Assembly (NCBI GenBank): GCA_026537415.1
Contig: JAFNMF010000001.1
Span: 62,610 to 126,609, forward strand
Origin: Acetobacteraceae bacterium B3987
GTDB taxonomy: Bacteria; Pseudomonadota; Alphaproteobacteria; Acetobacterales; Acetobacteraceae
Length of the DNA: 64,000 nt
Direction of reading: 5' to 3'
The notes under the pieces are model-generated. The model was not told the origin of the DNA and made no database searches. It saw only the letters and a list, made by a program, of their open reading frames with translations. This document shows positions 26,630-36,743 of the stretch, piece after piece (position 1 is the first letter of the stretch; each line of letters opens with the position of its first letter). The translations under genes and the position numbers were made by a program.

Positions 26630-27688
26630 TTAGGAGTTTTCTAGCTCTTTGATAAGTGCAGCGGTGAACTGCTCTGTTGTGGCTGTGCCGCCGAGGTCTC
26701 CCGTGCGGGGGCCATTTTGTAGAGTTCGGGTGATGACCTGACGGAGCCGTGTGGCCAGATCATTATGGCCTGTATGGTCTAGCATCAGCGCACTGGCGAG
26801 AAGAAGGGCCGTGGGGTTGGCTCTGTTCTGTCCGGCAATATCGGGGGCGGAACCATGCACGGCTTCAAAGATCGCCATGTTTTCCCCAATATTGGCCCCC
26901 GGAGCCAGCCCCAGCCCGCCCGTCAGGCCGGATATCTGGTCGGAAAGAATGTCGCCAAACAGATTCGTGGTGACGATCACATCAAATTGAGATGGGTTCA
27001 GGCAGAGCTGCATGGCGCAGGCATCAACGATACGTTCGTCGCAAGCGATGCGCCCTTCATAGCGGGCAGCAACCTTCCGGCCTGTTTCCAGAAACAGGCC
27101 ACTCATCAGCTTGAGAATGTTGGCTTTATGGACGAGCGTTACCTTCTTGCGGCCATGTGCAAGGGCGTATTCAAAGGCGTGGGTTACGATGCGCTCACAT
27201 TCGGCTCGTGTTGTGTATCCGGCAGAAAGAGCCATGCCCTGCGGGTCATCCCCCTGTGGGAGGTAATAATCACGGGCGGCGTAATAGCCTTCGATATTTT
27301 CCCGTATCAGCACGATATCCAGCCCGTCATAACGGCGTAAATCCTCTTGAGGGAGAAGCGTGCGTGCCGGACGGATATTGGCGTAAAGGTCGAATGTCTG
27401 CCGCAACGTAACGTTGACGGAGCGGAATCCCGTGCCACTTGGTGTTGCCAATGGGGCCTTGAGGGCAAGGCGGGTGCGTTCCAGACTCTGGAGGGTAGCG
27501 TCTGGCAGGGGAGTGCCCTCTTCTTCCAGGGCTGCGGCACCGGCTTTCTGCTCATCCCAGAGGAACGGTGCGCCAAGGGCAGCCAGAACTTCCTGGGTGG
27601 CTCGTGTGATTTCCGGGCCGATTCCATCACCGGGAATCAGGGTAACGGGGATGGGCTGTCCTGTTGTAGGGGATGTGTGAGCCGACAT
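26630..27688 (-). CDS. NAD-dependent isocitrate dehydrogenase
   Basis: A 352-residue beta-decarboxylating dehydrogenase. Motifs are [12 protein letters not shown], then [20 protein letters not shown], which marks isocitrate enzymes by Arg pattern and separates them from isopropylmalate dehydrogenases. [26 protein letters not shown], the metal-binding [19 protein letters not shown], and [20 protein letters not shown] follow. It produces 2-oxoglutarate and NADH. Divergent from gltA-acnA, so three consecutive citric acid cycle steps are encoded together. Isopropylmalate or homoisocitrate activity is less likely but not excluded. Confidence 0.85.
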   Translation of the reverse strand: MSAHTSPTTGQPIPVTLIPGDGIGPEITRATQEVLAALGAPFLWDEQKAGAAALEEEGTPLPDATLQSLERTRLALKAPLATPSGTGFRSVNVTLRQTFDLYANIRPARTLLPQEDLRRYDGLDIVLIRENIEGYYAARDYYLPQGDDPQGMALSAGYTTRAECERIVTHAFEYALAHGRKKVTLVHKANILKLMSGLFLETGRKVAARYEGRIACDERIVDACAMQLCLNPSQFDVIVTTNLFGDILSDQISGLTGGLGLAPGANIGENMAIFEAVHGSAPDIAGQNRANPTALLLASALMLDHTGHNDLATRLRQVITRTLQNGPRTGDLGGTATTEQFTAALIKELENS

Positions 27689-27930
27689 GAGAACTCTCCC
27701 TGAAAATGGGGCCTGGTGCCCCGTTCATGGCCGTAGCAGATAGAGGCTCTGCTCGTGCGGAAAAGAAATCTGACCATGTTTCATAACGATATGGCAAGGG
27801 TTCAGGCGGTAAACATGATTCATGAGTCCAGTTGCTTGCGGGTGACGGGAATCTGTGCGTTACTCAAACATAACGGCAACGAAACAAAATCGGACTATTC
27901 TGGTTTCTTTTCGCAGGGAGGGTCATATTT

Positions 27931-29274
27931 ATGGGCATCGGAGAGACAGCCGCAAAACACACAAACGCTGGGCAGTGGGTGCTTCATAAGGCCTCTGAGT
28001 CTTCGCAAACTGTCGCACTGGATAGCATGAAAGGCCAGCTGGGGCCGGACGTGGTGGATATGCGTAGCCTTTACAGGCAAGCGGGCGTGTTCTCTTACGA
28101 CCCGGGCTTTGCCAATACGGCATCCTGCGAAAGTGCCATCACATACATTGACGGTGAGGCAGGGGTGCTGCTGCACCGTGGTTACCCGATCGAGCAGCTT
28201 TGCGAAAAGGCGAGCTTTACGGATGTGGCCTGGCTTCTCTCTCACGGGGAGCTACCTGATGCAGAGCAGAAGGCCCGTTTTGAACGTGGCCTGATGGCCG
28301 AGGCTCATCTGCATGAACAGATACGCAACTTCTTCAACGGGTTCCGGCGGGATTCCCATCCCATGGCGATGCTCTGCGGGACACTGGCCGGGTTATCCAG
28401 CTTCTATGGCAATCAGGAGGCCGACCAGCGGCACCGCATCACGCCGGAAGAACGGGAGATGTCCACGCTGCGGCTGGTCGCCAAAATGCCGACCCTTGCG
28501 GCATGGGTCTATCGCTACAGCCGTGGCCTGCCGCTGATCTATCCTCGTCCGGGGCTGAGCTATGCGGAGAACTGTCTGCATATGCTGTTTTCCATGCCAG
28601 AAGCCCCCTGGGAGGTGAATCCCGTTCTGGCCCGTGCTTTTGACAGAATTCTGATCCTTCATGCCGATCATGGGCAGAATGTCTCCACCTCTACCGTGCG
28701 GACGGTCGGCTCCACAGGGGTCAATCCGTTTGCCTGTATTGCTGCCGGTGTGGCGGCCCTCTGGGGACCAGCACATGGCGGTGCCAATGAGGCCGTGCTG
28801 GATATGCTGGATGAGATCGGTACGGTGGATGGCATTCCGGCCTTCATGGAGCGGGTACGGAACCGGGAAGATGGCACGAGGCTGATGGGTTTCGGGCATC
28901 GTGTCTATAAAAAGCTGGACCCACGGGCCGGGCTGATGCGGCGCATCTGCCATGAGGTTCTGGCCGAGCTGGGCATGGACCACGATCCCCGCTTGGAACT
29001 GGCCCTGAAGCTGGAAGAAACGGCTCTGAATGATGAGTATTTCATCTCCCGGCGGCTTTATCCCAATGTGGATTTCTATTCCGGCATCATTCTGCGGGCG
29101 ATGGGGATTCCGTCTTCCATGTTCACGGTTTTCTTTGCGGTGGCCCGCACGGCAGGCTGGGTTGCCCAGTGGAAGGAAATGCTGGAGAGCCGCCCCGGCA
29201 TCAGTCGTCCCCGTGCCCTGTATGTAGGGCAGACCAGACGGGATGTTCCGCCTTCTTACGGCGCAGGGAATTGA
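27931..29274 (+). CDS. gltA: Citrate synthase
   Basis: Condenses oxaloacetate and acetyl-CoA. The 447-residue protein is of the type II hexameric class with an N-terminal beta domain. Active-site residues are His282 (GPAHGGANEA), His323 (MGFGHRVYKK) and Asp381 (YPNVDFYSGI); LHADHGQNVSTSTVRTVGST precedes them. In Acetobacter the citrate synthase gene is known as aarA and contributes to acetic acid resistance. ATG 27931 follows AGGGAGGG at 27914-27922. The acnA gene starts 34 bases after its stop. Confidence 0.95.
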   Translation: MGIGETAAKHTNAGQWVLHKASESSQTVALDSMKGQLGPDVVDMRSLYRQAGVFSYDPGFANTASCESAITYIDGEAGVLLHRGYPIEQLCEKASFTDVAWLLSHGELPDAEQKARFERGLMAEAHLHEQIRNFFNGFRRDSHPMAMLCGTLAGLSSFYGNQEADQRHRITPEEREMSTLRLVAKMPTLAAWVYRYSRGLPLIYPRPGLSYAENCLHMLFSMPEAPWEVNPVLARAFDRILILHADHGQNVSTSTVRTVGSTGVNPFACIAAGVAALWGPAHGGANEAVLDMLDEIGTVDGIPAFMERVRNREDGTRLMGFGHRVYKKLDPRAGLMRRICHEVLAELGMDHDPRLELALKLEETALNDEYFISRRLYPNVDFYSGIILRAMGIPSSMFTVFFAVARTAGWVAQWKEMLESRPGISRPRALYVGQTRRDVPPSYGAGN

Positions 29275-29308
29275 ACGGAAAGACGCAGGAGAGGGGGAGC
29301 AGCATATC

Positions 29309-32002
29309 ATGAATGAGATGATGAACGAGGCCGACAGGCAGGGGACCATTGCGTGGCAGACGCTGGAGCATGAAGGGCAGAGCTATCGCTATGTTCCACT
29401 CTCGCCAGTGCTGGCTGAAGCCGGGGAAAAGGCACGGCGTCTGCCTTATGCGCTGAAGATCGTGCTGGAGAATGTCCTGCGGCAGGGGCGGCATGATGCA
29501 GCTTCACTGGTGATGAGCTGGGCTGAGAAATGTCATTCCGAGGGAGAAATTCCTTTCTGTCCGGCCCGTATCCTGATGCAGGATTTTACCGGTGTGCCTG
29601 CTGTGGTGGACCTTGCCGCCATGCGGGATGGCATGAAGGCGCTGGGGGGTGATCCGGAAAAGGTCAATCCGTTCATTCCCGTGGACCTCGTGATCGACCA
29701 TTCCGTGACCGTGGATGTGGCCGGGCAGAAAGATGCCTTGGAACAGAATGTGGCCCATGAGTTCAGCCGCAACCGGGAGCGGTACAGCTTCCTGCGCTGG
29801 GGGCAGCAGGCGTTCAAGAATTTCCGGGTCATTCCACCAGAGGCAGGTATCTGCCATCAGGTGAATCTGGAATATCTGGCCCCGCTGGTCATGCGGAAGG
29901 AAGAAGAGGGCGTGACGACCCTGTTCCCGGACACGGTCTTCGGGACGGACAGCCACACGACCATGATCAACGGCCTTGGCGTTCTGGGCTGGGGTGTCGG
30001 TGGGATTGAGGCGGAAGCTGCCGCTCTGGGTGAAGCCATTGCCATGCGCCTGCCCGATGTCGTGGGCGTGTATCTGGAAGGACGGCCCGCTCCCGGCGTG
30101 ACGGCCACGGATATCGTGCTGACCCTGACAGAACTGCTCCGGGCAGAGGGGGTTGTTGGCAAGTTCGTGGAGTTCTTCGGGCCTGCGCTGGATCATCTGC
30201 CGGTGGCGGATCGGGCCACCATTGCCAACATGGCCCCGGAATATGGGGCGACCTGCGGCTATTTCCCACCCGATGCGCTGACGATGGATTATCTGGCCCT
30301 GACAGGCCGCTCACCGGAGCATATTCGCCTTGTGGAAGCCTATCTGCGGAAGCAGGGTCTGTTCCGTGAAGGGAGTGAGGAACCGCTCTTCACCACCGTG
30401 CTGCGGCTGGACCTTGCTACCGTGAAGCCTTCTGTCGCCGGACCGAAAACACCGTCCCAGCGTCACGACCTGTCCGCCGTGGCGGGGACCAGCCGTGCTG
30501 CACTGGTTGCTGAAAAGCAGGGTGATGCCCGTCTGCCCATCCGCACGGAAGACGCCGCCCTTGCGGAGGAAACGCTGGGGGCTGGGGATGTCGTTCTGGC
30601 GGCGATCACCTCCTGCACCAACACGTCCAACCCGGCAGCCATGCTGACGGCGGGCCTTCTGGCACGGAAGGCCCGCCAGCGGGGGCTGAAAGTGGCCAGG
30701 CGCATCAAGACTTCTCTGGCTCCGGGCAGTCAGGCCGTGACCCGTTATCTGGAACGGGCCGGTCTGCTGGAGGATTTCAGTGCGCTGGGCTTTGAGATTG
30801 TCGGCTATGGCTGCACGACCTGTATCGGCAATAGTGGGCCGTTGCAGGCTGACATTGCCCGGACGATCACGGAGCATGATCTGACAGTTGCCGCCGTGCT
30901 GTCAGGCAATCGTAACTTCGAGGGGCGCGTGTCCCCCTATACGAAGTTGAATTACATCACCAGCCCGCCACTTGTGATGGCCTATGCCCTGGCTGGGACC
31001 GTGACACGGGACCTGACGACTGAACCGCTTGGGCATGATGACGCCGGTCAGCCGGTCATGCTGGCCGACATCTGGCCCGATGGGGAAGAGCTGGCCCGGC
31101 TCATGGCGCAGTCTGTCGTGGCAGAAGCCTTTGCTCGGGGCTATGCCACCGTGGAGCAGGGACCAGCCCAGTGGCAGGCTCTGGGGGACGGCAAGGCTGG
31201 CGCAACCTTTGCGTGGGATGAGACCTCCACCTACATCCACTCCCCGCCGTGGCTGGAGGGGGATGCTGGCGTAACAGGGCCGATCCGCAATGCCCGGATT
31301 CTGGCCCTCTTTGGGGATAACATCACGACTGACCATATCTCCCCGGCAGGGACGATTGCGGCCCATTCGCCTGCGGCCCGGTATCTGAAGGAACATGGCG
31401 TGGCTCAGGCGCAGTTCAATTCCTATGGCAGCCGCCGGGGGAATGATCTCGTCATGGCACGGGGCACATTTGCCAATATCCGTATTCGGAACGAGATGAT
31501 TCCGGGGAGTGAAGGTGGCATAACCCGTCACTGGCCCGATGGTGAGGAAGGCTCCATCTTTGATGTTGCCGCCCGGTATCAGCAGGAGCAGGTGCCGCTG
31601 GTGGTGATCGCCGGACGAAATTACGGTATGGGGTCATCACGGGACTGGGCAGCAAAAGGCCCCCGTCTTCTGGGCGTGAAGGCTGTCATTGCTGAGGATT
31701 TCGAGCGGATTCACAGGGCCAATCTGGCAGGGATGGGGATTCTGCCCATCACTTTTCCCAAGGGCGTGACCCGTCAGACGCTCGGCCTGACAGGGCAGGA
31801 ACAGGTGAACATTGACCTTTCCGATCGGCTGGAGCCCCGGCAGCCTGTTCAGGTGCGTTTTACGGCCCCGGATGGGACGGAACAGGTCATTCAGGCAGTC
31901 CTTCAGCTGGAGACGGAGGCCGAGCTGGCCTACATCGCTCAGGGGGGTATTCTGCCTTATGTGCTGCGGCGTATTGCGGCGGCTGACGGGGCTGTTCCGT
32001 AA
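29309..32002 (+). CDS. acnA: Aconitate hydratase A
   Basis: Isomerises citrate to isocitrate. The 897-residue protein matches the AcnA/IRP1 class. Iron-sulphur ligands are Cys436 (ITSCTNTSNP), Cys502 and Cys505 (YGCTTCIGNSGPL). GTDSHTTMINGLGVLGWGVG lies near residue 210 and GMGSSRDWAAKGPRLLGVKA near 775 in the swivelling domain. An upstream in-frame start at 29243 lies within gltA and is rejected; GAGAGGGGGAGC precedes ATG 29309. It forms an operon with gltA. Confidence 0.96.
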   Translation: MNEMMNEADRQGTIAWQTLEHEGQSYRYVPLSPVLAEAGEKARRLPYALKIVLENVLRQGRHDAASLVMSWAEKCHSEGEIPFCPARILMQDFTGVPAVVDLAAMRDGMKALGGDPEKVNPFIPVDLVIDHSVTVDVAGQKDALEQNVAHEFSRNRERYSFLRWGQQAFKNFRVIPPEAGICHQVNLEYLAPLVMRKEEEGVTTLFPDTVFGTDSHTTMINGLGVLGWGVGGIEAEAAALGEAIAMRLPDVVGVYLEGRPAPGVTATDIVLTLTELLRAEGVVGKFVEFFGPALDHLPVADRATIANMAPEYGATCGYFPPDALTMDYLALTGRSPEHIRLVEAYLRKQGLFREGSEEPLFTTVLRLDLATVKPSVAGPKTPSQRHDLSAVAGTSRAALVAEKQGDARLPIRTEDAALAEETLGAGDVVLAAITSCTNTSNPAAMLTAGLLARKARQRGLKVARRIKTSLAPGSQAVTRYLERAGLLEDFSALGFEIVGYGCTTCIGNSGPLQADIARTITEHDLTVAAVLSGNRNFEGRVSPYTKLNYITSPPLVMAYALAGTVTRDLTTEPLGHDDAGQPVMLADIWPDGEELARLMAQSVVAEAFARGYATVEQGPAQWQALGDGKAGATFAWDETSTYIHSPPWLEGDAGVTGPIRNARILALFGDNITTDHISPAGTIAAHSPAARYLKEHGVAQAQFNSYGSRRGNDLVMARGTFANIRIRNEMIPGSEGGITRHWPDGEEGSIFDVAARYQQEQVPLVVIAGRNYGMGSSRDWAAKGPRLLGVKAVIAEDFERIHRANLAGMGILPITFPKGVTRQTLGLTGQEQVNIDLSDRLEPRQPVQVRFTAPDGTEQVIQAVLQLETEAELAYIAQGGILPYVLRRIAAADGAVP

Positions 32003-32072
32003 TCGGAGTTTCCTGATGATGTGAGGGCGTGTTGGTGTTACGGTGGCCCTGTGACCGTAGCAAGGAGAAAGA

Positions 32073-32738
32073 ATGATGCTCAGACGCTCTCACGTCGTCA
32101 TGGTGGCAATGGCGGCAGCCAGTGTGCTGTCCGCCGTCTCTGCGTCCGCTGCCGAGCCGAAGGATAACAGGGCAGCGGCTGTGGAAGCCGTGACGGAAAA
32201 GGGAGGTGGCCTCCCGGAGATCATGGCGGCTGAACATCCGGGCGTGACATCCCGTTCCGCTTTTGCAGGGCCGTGGCGTTATGGCTGCGCCTATCCGGCC
32301 AAGGGCAGCCGACAGGGGACACAGTTCTGCACCATCCAGCTTGAGCATATGGCAGGCACCACGATGGATAGCGGTTTCTTTCTGCTGGCCCATGCCACGC
32401 CAGATCTCATCAAGAAGCCGCTGGCCCAGCAGCCGTGGCAGATCAGCCTGAACCTGCCGACGCATCTGCCTTTCGACATGAAGGCCAATCTTCAGCTGAG
32501 TGTGGATAATGGTCAGACCGTGTCCCTGCCTTTGCAGTCCTGCGATGAAACGGGCTGCATGGCCCAGCAGGAACTGCCAGCCAGCATCGTTCAGGCCCTG
32601 TCATCGGGGAAGACGGCGCAGCTGACAGCGAAAACAAGGACCGGCGAACCGTGGAGCTATGAATTTCCGCTCACTGACATTCAGATGGGGATGCAGCAGC
32701 TTGCAGGCTGGCTGGAACGTGGTGAACTGAATCCGTAA
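32073..32738 (+). CDS. Exported IalB-family (invasion-associated locus B-like) protein
   Basis: A 221-residue precursor with a Sec signal peptide (VVMVAMAAASVLSAVSASAA, cleavage near residue 26). The mature part has the IalB pattern of a Trp followed by spaced cysteines: WRYGCAYPAKG, GTQFCTIQLEH, and PLQSCDETGCMAQQELP, which would make disulphides in the periplasm. IalB proteins are common in Alphaproteobacteria well beyond pathogens and their role is unclear. Single gene 70 bases after acnA, with CAAGGAGAAAG before the ATG. Confidence 0.8.
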   Translation: MMLRRSHVVMVAMAAASVLSAVSASAAEPKDNRAAAVEAVTEKGGGLPEIMAAEHPGVTSRSAFAGPWRYGCAYPAKGSRQGTQFCTIQLEHMAGTTMDSGFFLLAHATPDLIKKPLAQQPWQISLNLPTHLPFDMKANLQLSVDNGQTVSLPLQSCDETGCMAQQELPASIVQALSSGKTAQLTAKTRTGEPWSYEFPLTDIQMGMQQLAGWLERGELNP

Positions 32739-32755
32739 CGGCGGAGAATGCGGCT

Positions 32756-33961
32756 TCAGCCTTTCCTGTCCTGACGGATGAGCAGCAGGAAGGCGAGGCT
32801 GAGCAGCGAACCGACACAGATGGTCGTGGCCATGGGGCGGGGTGTGCCATCAGTCAGCAGCCCCACCATGCCGGAGCCGATGATGCCGCTGCCATAATGG
32901 ACAGCCCCCGTCATGGCCGAGACGGTGCCTGCATGGGCAGGATCATCATGCATGGCACCGGAGAGCGAATTGGCTACGATGAATCCCGCCATGGCCACAA
33001 AAAGGAACAGGGGCAGGAACAGCCCCCATATCCCGCCAAAGTCCGTCCAGACATCGGCCACCAGCCAGAGGGAGACCAGAACGCTTATGACGGCTCCCAT
33101 GACGAGCAGCCTGTCACTCCCCCATGTGCGGACCAGACGGGCATTGATCATGTTCGCTGCCATGATCCCCACGATCCCCATACCGAAGAGCAGCGCATAG
33201 AGCAGGGAAGACGCATGATGGTAGCTGATATAGGCAAAGGGAGAGCCGGAAATATAGGCGAATGTCCCTGCATAATAGCAGCCGCCCGCCCCGGCATAGC
33301 CCAGCAGGCGGGGGCGGCGGATGAGATGGGCATAATGCGAAAAGGCATGGAAGACAGAGTGAGGCCGTTCATCCTGTCTGGGCAGGGTTTCCGGCAGGAA
33401 GATCATGCTGCCAAGCATGATGATGCCGACACAGACCAGACTGACAAAAATGGCCCGCCAGCCCCACAGGGCCAGAATCTGCCCGCCGATCAGTGGGGCA
33501 AGAAGAGGCGTGATGGCCGTGACGGTCATCAGGGTGGAGAGCATCTGCGCTGCCCGATGGCCGTGATAGAGGTCCCGCACCATGGCACGGGCAATGACAA
33601 CGTTGGCGCAGGCCCCGATGGCCTGAAGGATGCGGAAGGCTATCAGTGTCGTGATGGAATCCGAAAGGGCACAGCCCGCCGAGCCGAGCGTGAACAGGAC
33701 CAGTCCAAGAGCGATGGGCAGCCGCCTGCCATAATGGTCACTGACCGGCCCCCAGATAAGCTGGCTGAAACTGAACCCGACCAGATAACCGGAAATCGTC
33801 CATGCCATTTCGCCGCCCGGTGCCTGTAGCGCCTGCGACATGGTGGGCATGGCGGGCAGGTAGAAATCGGTCGAGATGGCAGCAAAGCCCATCAGGACGC
33901 TGAGGATTCCCAGCAGACGGAGCGGGTGGGCCGCTGGTGGCGATATGGGGGCAGAAGACAT
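32756..33961 (-). CDS. Bcr/CflA-family drug:H+ antiporter (MFS)
   Basis: A 401-residue inner-membrane exporter with 12 predicted helices. Motif A is GPVSDHYGRRLPIALG between helices 2 and 3, the N-terminal STDFYLPAMPTMSQAL is characteristic of Bcr/CflA proteins, and RILQAIGACANVVIARAMVRD matches motif C-region features. Members expel bicyclomycin, chloramphenicol, sulphonamides or dipeptides; the substrate here is unknown. It converges on the IalB-like gene and diverges from proB. Confidence 0.88.
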   Translation of the reverse strand: MSSAPISPPAAHPLRLLGILSVLMGFAAISTDFYLPAMPTMSQALQAPGGEMAWTISGYLVGFSFSQLIWGPVSDHYGRRLPIALGLVLFTLGSAGCALSDSITTLIAFRILQAIGACANVVIARAMVRDLYHGHRAAQMLSTLMTVTAITPLLAPLIGGQILALWGWRAIFVSLVCVGIIMLGSMIFLPETLPRQDERPHSVFHAFSHYAHLIRRPRLLGYAGAGGCYYAGTFAYISGSPFAYISYHHASSLLYALLFGMGIVGIMAANMINARLVRTWGSDRLLVMGAVISVLVSLWLVADVWTDFGGIWGLFLPLFLFVAMAGFIVANSLSGAMHDDPAHAGTVSAMTGAVHYGSGIIGSGMVGLLTDGTPRPMATTICVGSLLSLAFLLLIRQDRKG

Positions 33962-34124
33962 GTTTCAAGAGATGTGAGGCTGCTGTCTTCCTGTCAAGCA
34001 GGAAGCTCCGACTGCTGAAGGAATGAGGACAGGATGTTTCCCCTGTAGTCATTTTCCATCTGGCACGGGGCGGGAAGTGCCGTTACGGTTCAGGGACCAG
34101 CAAGTTTCATGTGGAGTGCTTCCG

Positions 34125-35258
34125 ATGGGCACCATGTCTTCCCTGCCGTCCCTGACCGGGGCGAAGCGTCTTGTCATCAAGATTGGCAGTGCCTTGATGG
34201 TGGACCCACAACAGGCAACGCCCCGATATGAGTGGTTGGACAGTGTAGCGGCGGATATTGCTTTTCTGCGGGAGCGGGGAGTGCAGGTCTGTGTTGTTTC
34301 ATCCGGGGCAATTGCGCTGGCCCGCTACCGGCTGGGGCTGACGGGGGGGACTTTGCGTCTTGCCGAGAAACAGGCAGCCGCCTCTGTCGGGCAGGTTCTG
34401 CTTGCGCAGGCGTGGGCGGAGGCACTGGAACGTCATGGCATGACGGCCTCGCAAATTCTTCTTACGGCAGAGGATACGGAAGAGCGGCAGCGTTACCTTA
34501 ATGGCCGGGCGACGTTGCAAACTCTTCTGGAGATGGGGTGCGTTCCGGTCATCAATGAGAATGATACGATTGCCACGGCAGAAATCCGGTTTGGTGATAA
34601 TGACAGGCTGGCCGCCCGCATTGCCCAGATGATCGGAGCCGACCAGCTTGTCCTGCTGTCCGATATTGATGGCCTGTATGATTCAGACCCCCGCAGTAAT
34701 CCTGAGGCGGCACATCTGCCTGTGATTGACCGGCTGACACCGGAGATCATGGCGATGGGGGGTAATCCTCCGCCTGGTTATTCCTCCGGTGGCATGAGGA
34801 CGAAGCTTCTGGCGGCATCCATGGTCACACAGTCAGGCTGTGCCATGGTGATCGCACAGGGAGCCATGAATCACCCGCTCAGTGCCGTGCTGGAAGGTGG
34901 GCGGTGCAGCTGGTTCCTGCCTGCGACGGAGGCTCTGACTGCCCGGCAGCAATGGATTGCCGGTGGGTTGAAGCCCGGTGTTGCTCTGGTGATTGATGCC
35001 GGGGCCTGTGAAGCCCTGAAGCAGGGCGGGTCTCTTCTGCCTGCTGGTCTTGTTCGGGTGGAGGGACAGTTTTCGCAGGGGGAGCCTGTGCCCATTCTGG
35101 ATGAAGATGGAACCTGTCTGGCTTATGGCCTGCCCGCCTATGATTCAGATGAAATGATCCGGCTGATTGGCTGCCAGTCAGGAGAGATCACCCGGAAATT
35201 GGGGCGTGAGGGGCCAGATTCCATTGTGCATCGGAACGATCTTGCAATGATGCCATAA
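34125..35258 (+). CDS. proB: Glutamate 5-kinase with PUA domain
   Basis: First step of proline synthesis. The 377-residue protein has an amino acid kinase domain (RLVIKIGSALM, VVSSGAIALARYRLGL, NENDTIATAEIRFGDNDRLA, VLLSDIDGLYDSDPR, GGMRTKLLAASMV) and a C-terminal PUA domain from about residue 285. ATG 34125 is chosen because GGAG at 34113-34116 is well spaced; further upstream starts have none. proA follows after 88 bases. The gap upstream holds a small hairpin (33987-34005) without a T run. Confidence 0.95.
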   Translation: MGTMSSLPSLTGAKRLVIKIGSALMVDPQQATPRYEWLDSVAADIAFLRERGVQVCVVSSGAIALARYRLGLTGGTLRLAEKQAAASVGQVLLAQAWAEALERHGMTASQILLTAEDTEERQRYLNGRATLQTLLEMGCVPVINENDTIATAEIRFGDNDRLAARIAQMIGADQLVLLSDIDGLYDSDPRSNPEAAHLPVIDRLTPEIMAMGGNPPPGYSSGGMRTKLLAASMVTQSGCAMVIAQGAMNHPLSAVLEGGRCSWFLPATEALTARQQWIAGGLKPGVALVIDAGACEALKQGGSLLPAGLVRVEGQFSQGEPVPILDEDGTCLAYGLPAYDSDEMIRLIGCQSGEITRKLGREGPDSIVHRNDLAMMP

Positions 35259-35346
35259 ATCGGCACGATGTTTCTCTGATGATGGATGGTGCAGATCATT
35301 CGGCAACGTCAGGTCGTGCCGGTAGAGATACGAGGAGAGAAGGCCA

Positions 35347-36615
35347 ATGCCCACAAAGAAGCAGAATGAGGGACAGCGTCCTCCCATGCACGTTCTGGCA
35401 CAGCGCGCCCGTGTGGCAGCTGGGATATTGGCATTAAGCCCGGCAGAGCAACGAGCGGACGCATTGCGTCATATAGCCGCAGGGTTGCGGAGCGCGACCG
35501 AGATTCTCTTGGTAGCCAATCGGAAGGATCTTGAGCAGGCCGATGTCAGTGCTTCCTTCCGGGAGCGGTTGACCCTGACAGAAGACCGCCTTGAGGGGAT
35601 GGCCAGTGGTGTGGAAACCCTTGCCGCTATGGAAGACCCGGTTGGGCAGGTTCTGGCGGAGTGGGAGCGGCCCAATGGGCTGAAGATGCGCCGTGTGGCG
35701 ATTCCATTTGGTGTGTTGGGTGTGATTTACGAAAGCCGGCCTAATGTGGGTGTAGATGCAGCCGCCCTTGGCATACGCTCGGGCAATGCTCTGCTTCTAC
35801 GGGGCGGATCGGAAAGTTTCCATAGCGCACGGGCGTTGCATAAGGTGATTCAGCAGGGGCTGGCGCGTGCTGGTCTGCCGGAAGATGCCGTTCTCATGGC
35901 ACCGGATGCCGGAAGGGAGCATGTGGGCGACATGCTCAGTGCAGCGGGGCTGATCGACGTGATCGTGCCCCGTGGTGGCCGTGCGCTGGTGGAGCGTGTG
36001 CAGGCGGAAGCCCGGGTGCCGGTTCTGGCCCATGCGGCGGGGCTGTGCCATAGCTATGTGCATGAGGCAGCGGATCATGAGCTGGCAAGGAAAGTCGTGC
36101 GGAACGCCAAGCTGCGTCGTCCCGGCATTTGCGGTGCGACGGAAACGCTCCTGATTGATGCGGCTATCGCTCCGGCTCTCCTGCCGAAGATCATTGACGA
36201 TCTGGCAGCAGAAGGCTGCACCTTCCGGGCGGATGAAGCGGTCCGTGCCATTCTGCCGGACCTGCCAGCCGCTACGGAAGAGGACTTCGCTACGGAATGG
36301 CTAGACAAGACTCTCAGCATTTCCGTTGTGGAGGGTGTAGATGCGGCACTGGCACATATTGCTCGCTTCTCTTCCCATCATACAGAGGCGATTCTGACGG
36401 AAGATGAAGCCGTGGCGCAGTATTTCATGCAGCGTATGCCCAGTGCCATCGTGATGTGGAACACATCCACCCAGTTCAGCGATGGGGGTGAATTTGGGTT
36501 CGGGGCGGAGATTGGCATTGCGACGGGCCGTATGCCCCCCCGTGGCCCTGTCGGCCCGGCCCAGCTGATGACATACCGTTACGAAGTGCATGGAACGGGT
36601 CAGCTGCGCCCGTAA
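35347..36615 (+). CDS. proA: Glutamate-5-semialdehyde dehydrogenase (gamma-glutamyl phosphate reductase)
   Basis: Reduces gamma-glutamyl phosphate made by ProB, using NADPH. The 422-residue aldehyde dehydrogenase-fold protein has VAIPFGVLGVIYESRPNV, LLRGGSESFHSARAL, the catalytic Cys262 in RRPGICGATETLLID, and NTSTQFSDGGEFGFGAEIGI near the C terminus. GAGGAGAGAAGG precedes the ATG. Together with proB it gives a two-gene proline operon. Confidence 0.96.
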   Translation: MPTKKQNEGQRPPMHVLAQRARVAAGILALSPAEQRADALRHIAAGLRSATEILLVANRKDLEQADVSASFRERLTLTEDRLEGMASGVETLAAMEDPVGQVLAEWERPNGLKMRRVAIPFGVLGVIYESRPNVGVDAAALGIRSGNALLLRGGSESFHSARALHKVIQQGLARAGLPEDAVLMAPDAGREHVGDMLSAAGLIDVIVPRGGRALVERVQAEARVPVLAHAAGLCHSYVHEAADHELARKVVRNAKLRRPGICGATETLLIDAAIAPALLPKIIDDLAAEGCTFRADEAVRAILPDLPAATEEDFATEWLDKTLSISVVEGVDAALAHIARFSSHHTEAILTEDEAVAQYFMQRMPSAIVMWNTSTQFSDGGEFGFGAEIGIATGRMPPRGPVGPAQLMTYRYEVHGTGQLRP

Positions 36616-36626
36616 TTACCGGATAT

Positions 36627-36646
36627 GGCGGGGTTTCTGCCCCGCC
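36627..36646 (+). terminator. Stable hairpin after proA, possible terminator
   Basis: GGCGGGG and CCCCGCC form a perfect seven-pair stem with a six-base loop 12 bases after the proA stop. No T run follows, so termination would be weak or the element serves mRNA 3' end stability. Confidence 0.5.
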
Positions 36647-36743
36647 GTGAAATTATGGGTATGAAATCATTTCCCAAAAGAAAGATTCTGTGTCTAAATG
36701 TTCTCATATCGAAATAAGATGATCGGATATGGGGAGACAGTCT

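Noticed and set aside
32897-33829. A 310-codon plus-strand frame rich in Asp, His and Gly
   Set aside because: Antisense of the Bcr/CflA transporter; composition is that of complemented membrane helices.
33987-34005. CTTCCTG/CAGGAAG hairpin between the MFS gene and proB
   Set aside because: Only seven pairs, no T run, and located upstream of both divergent genes, so it is not a terminator; no other function is supported.
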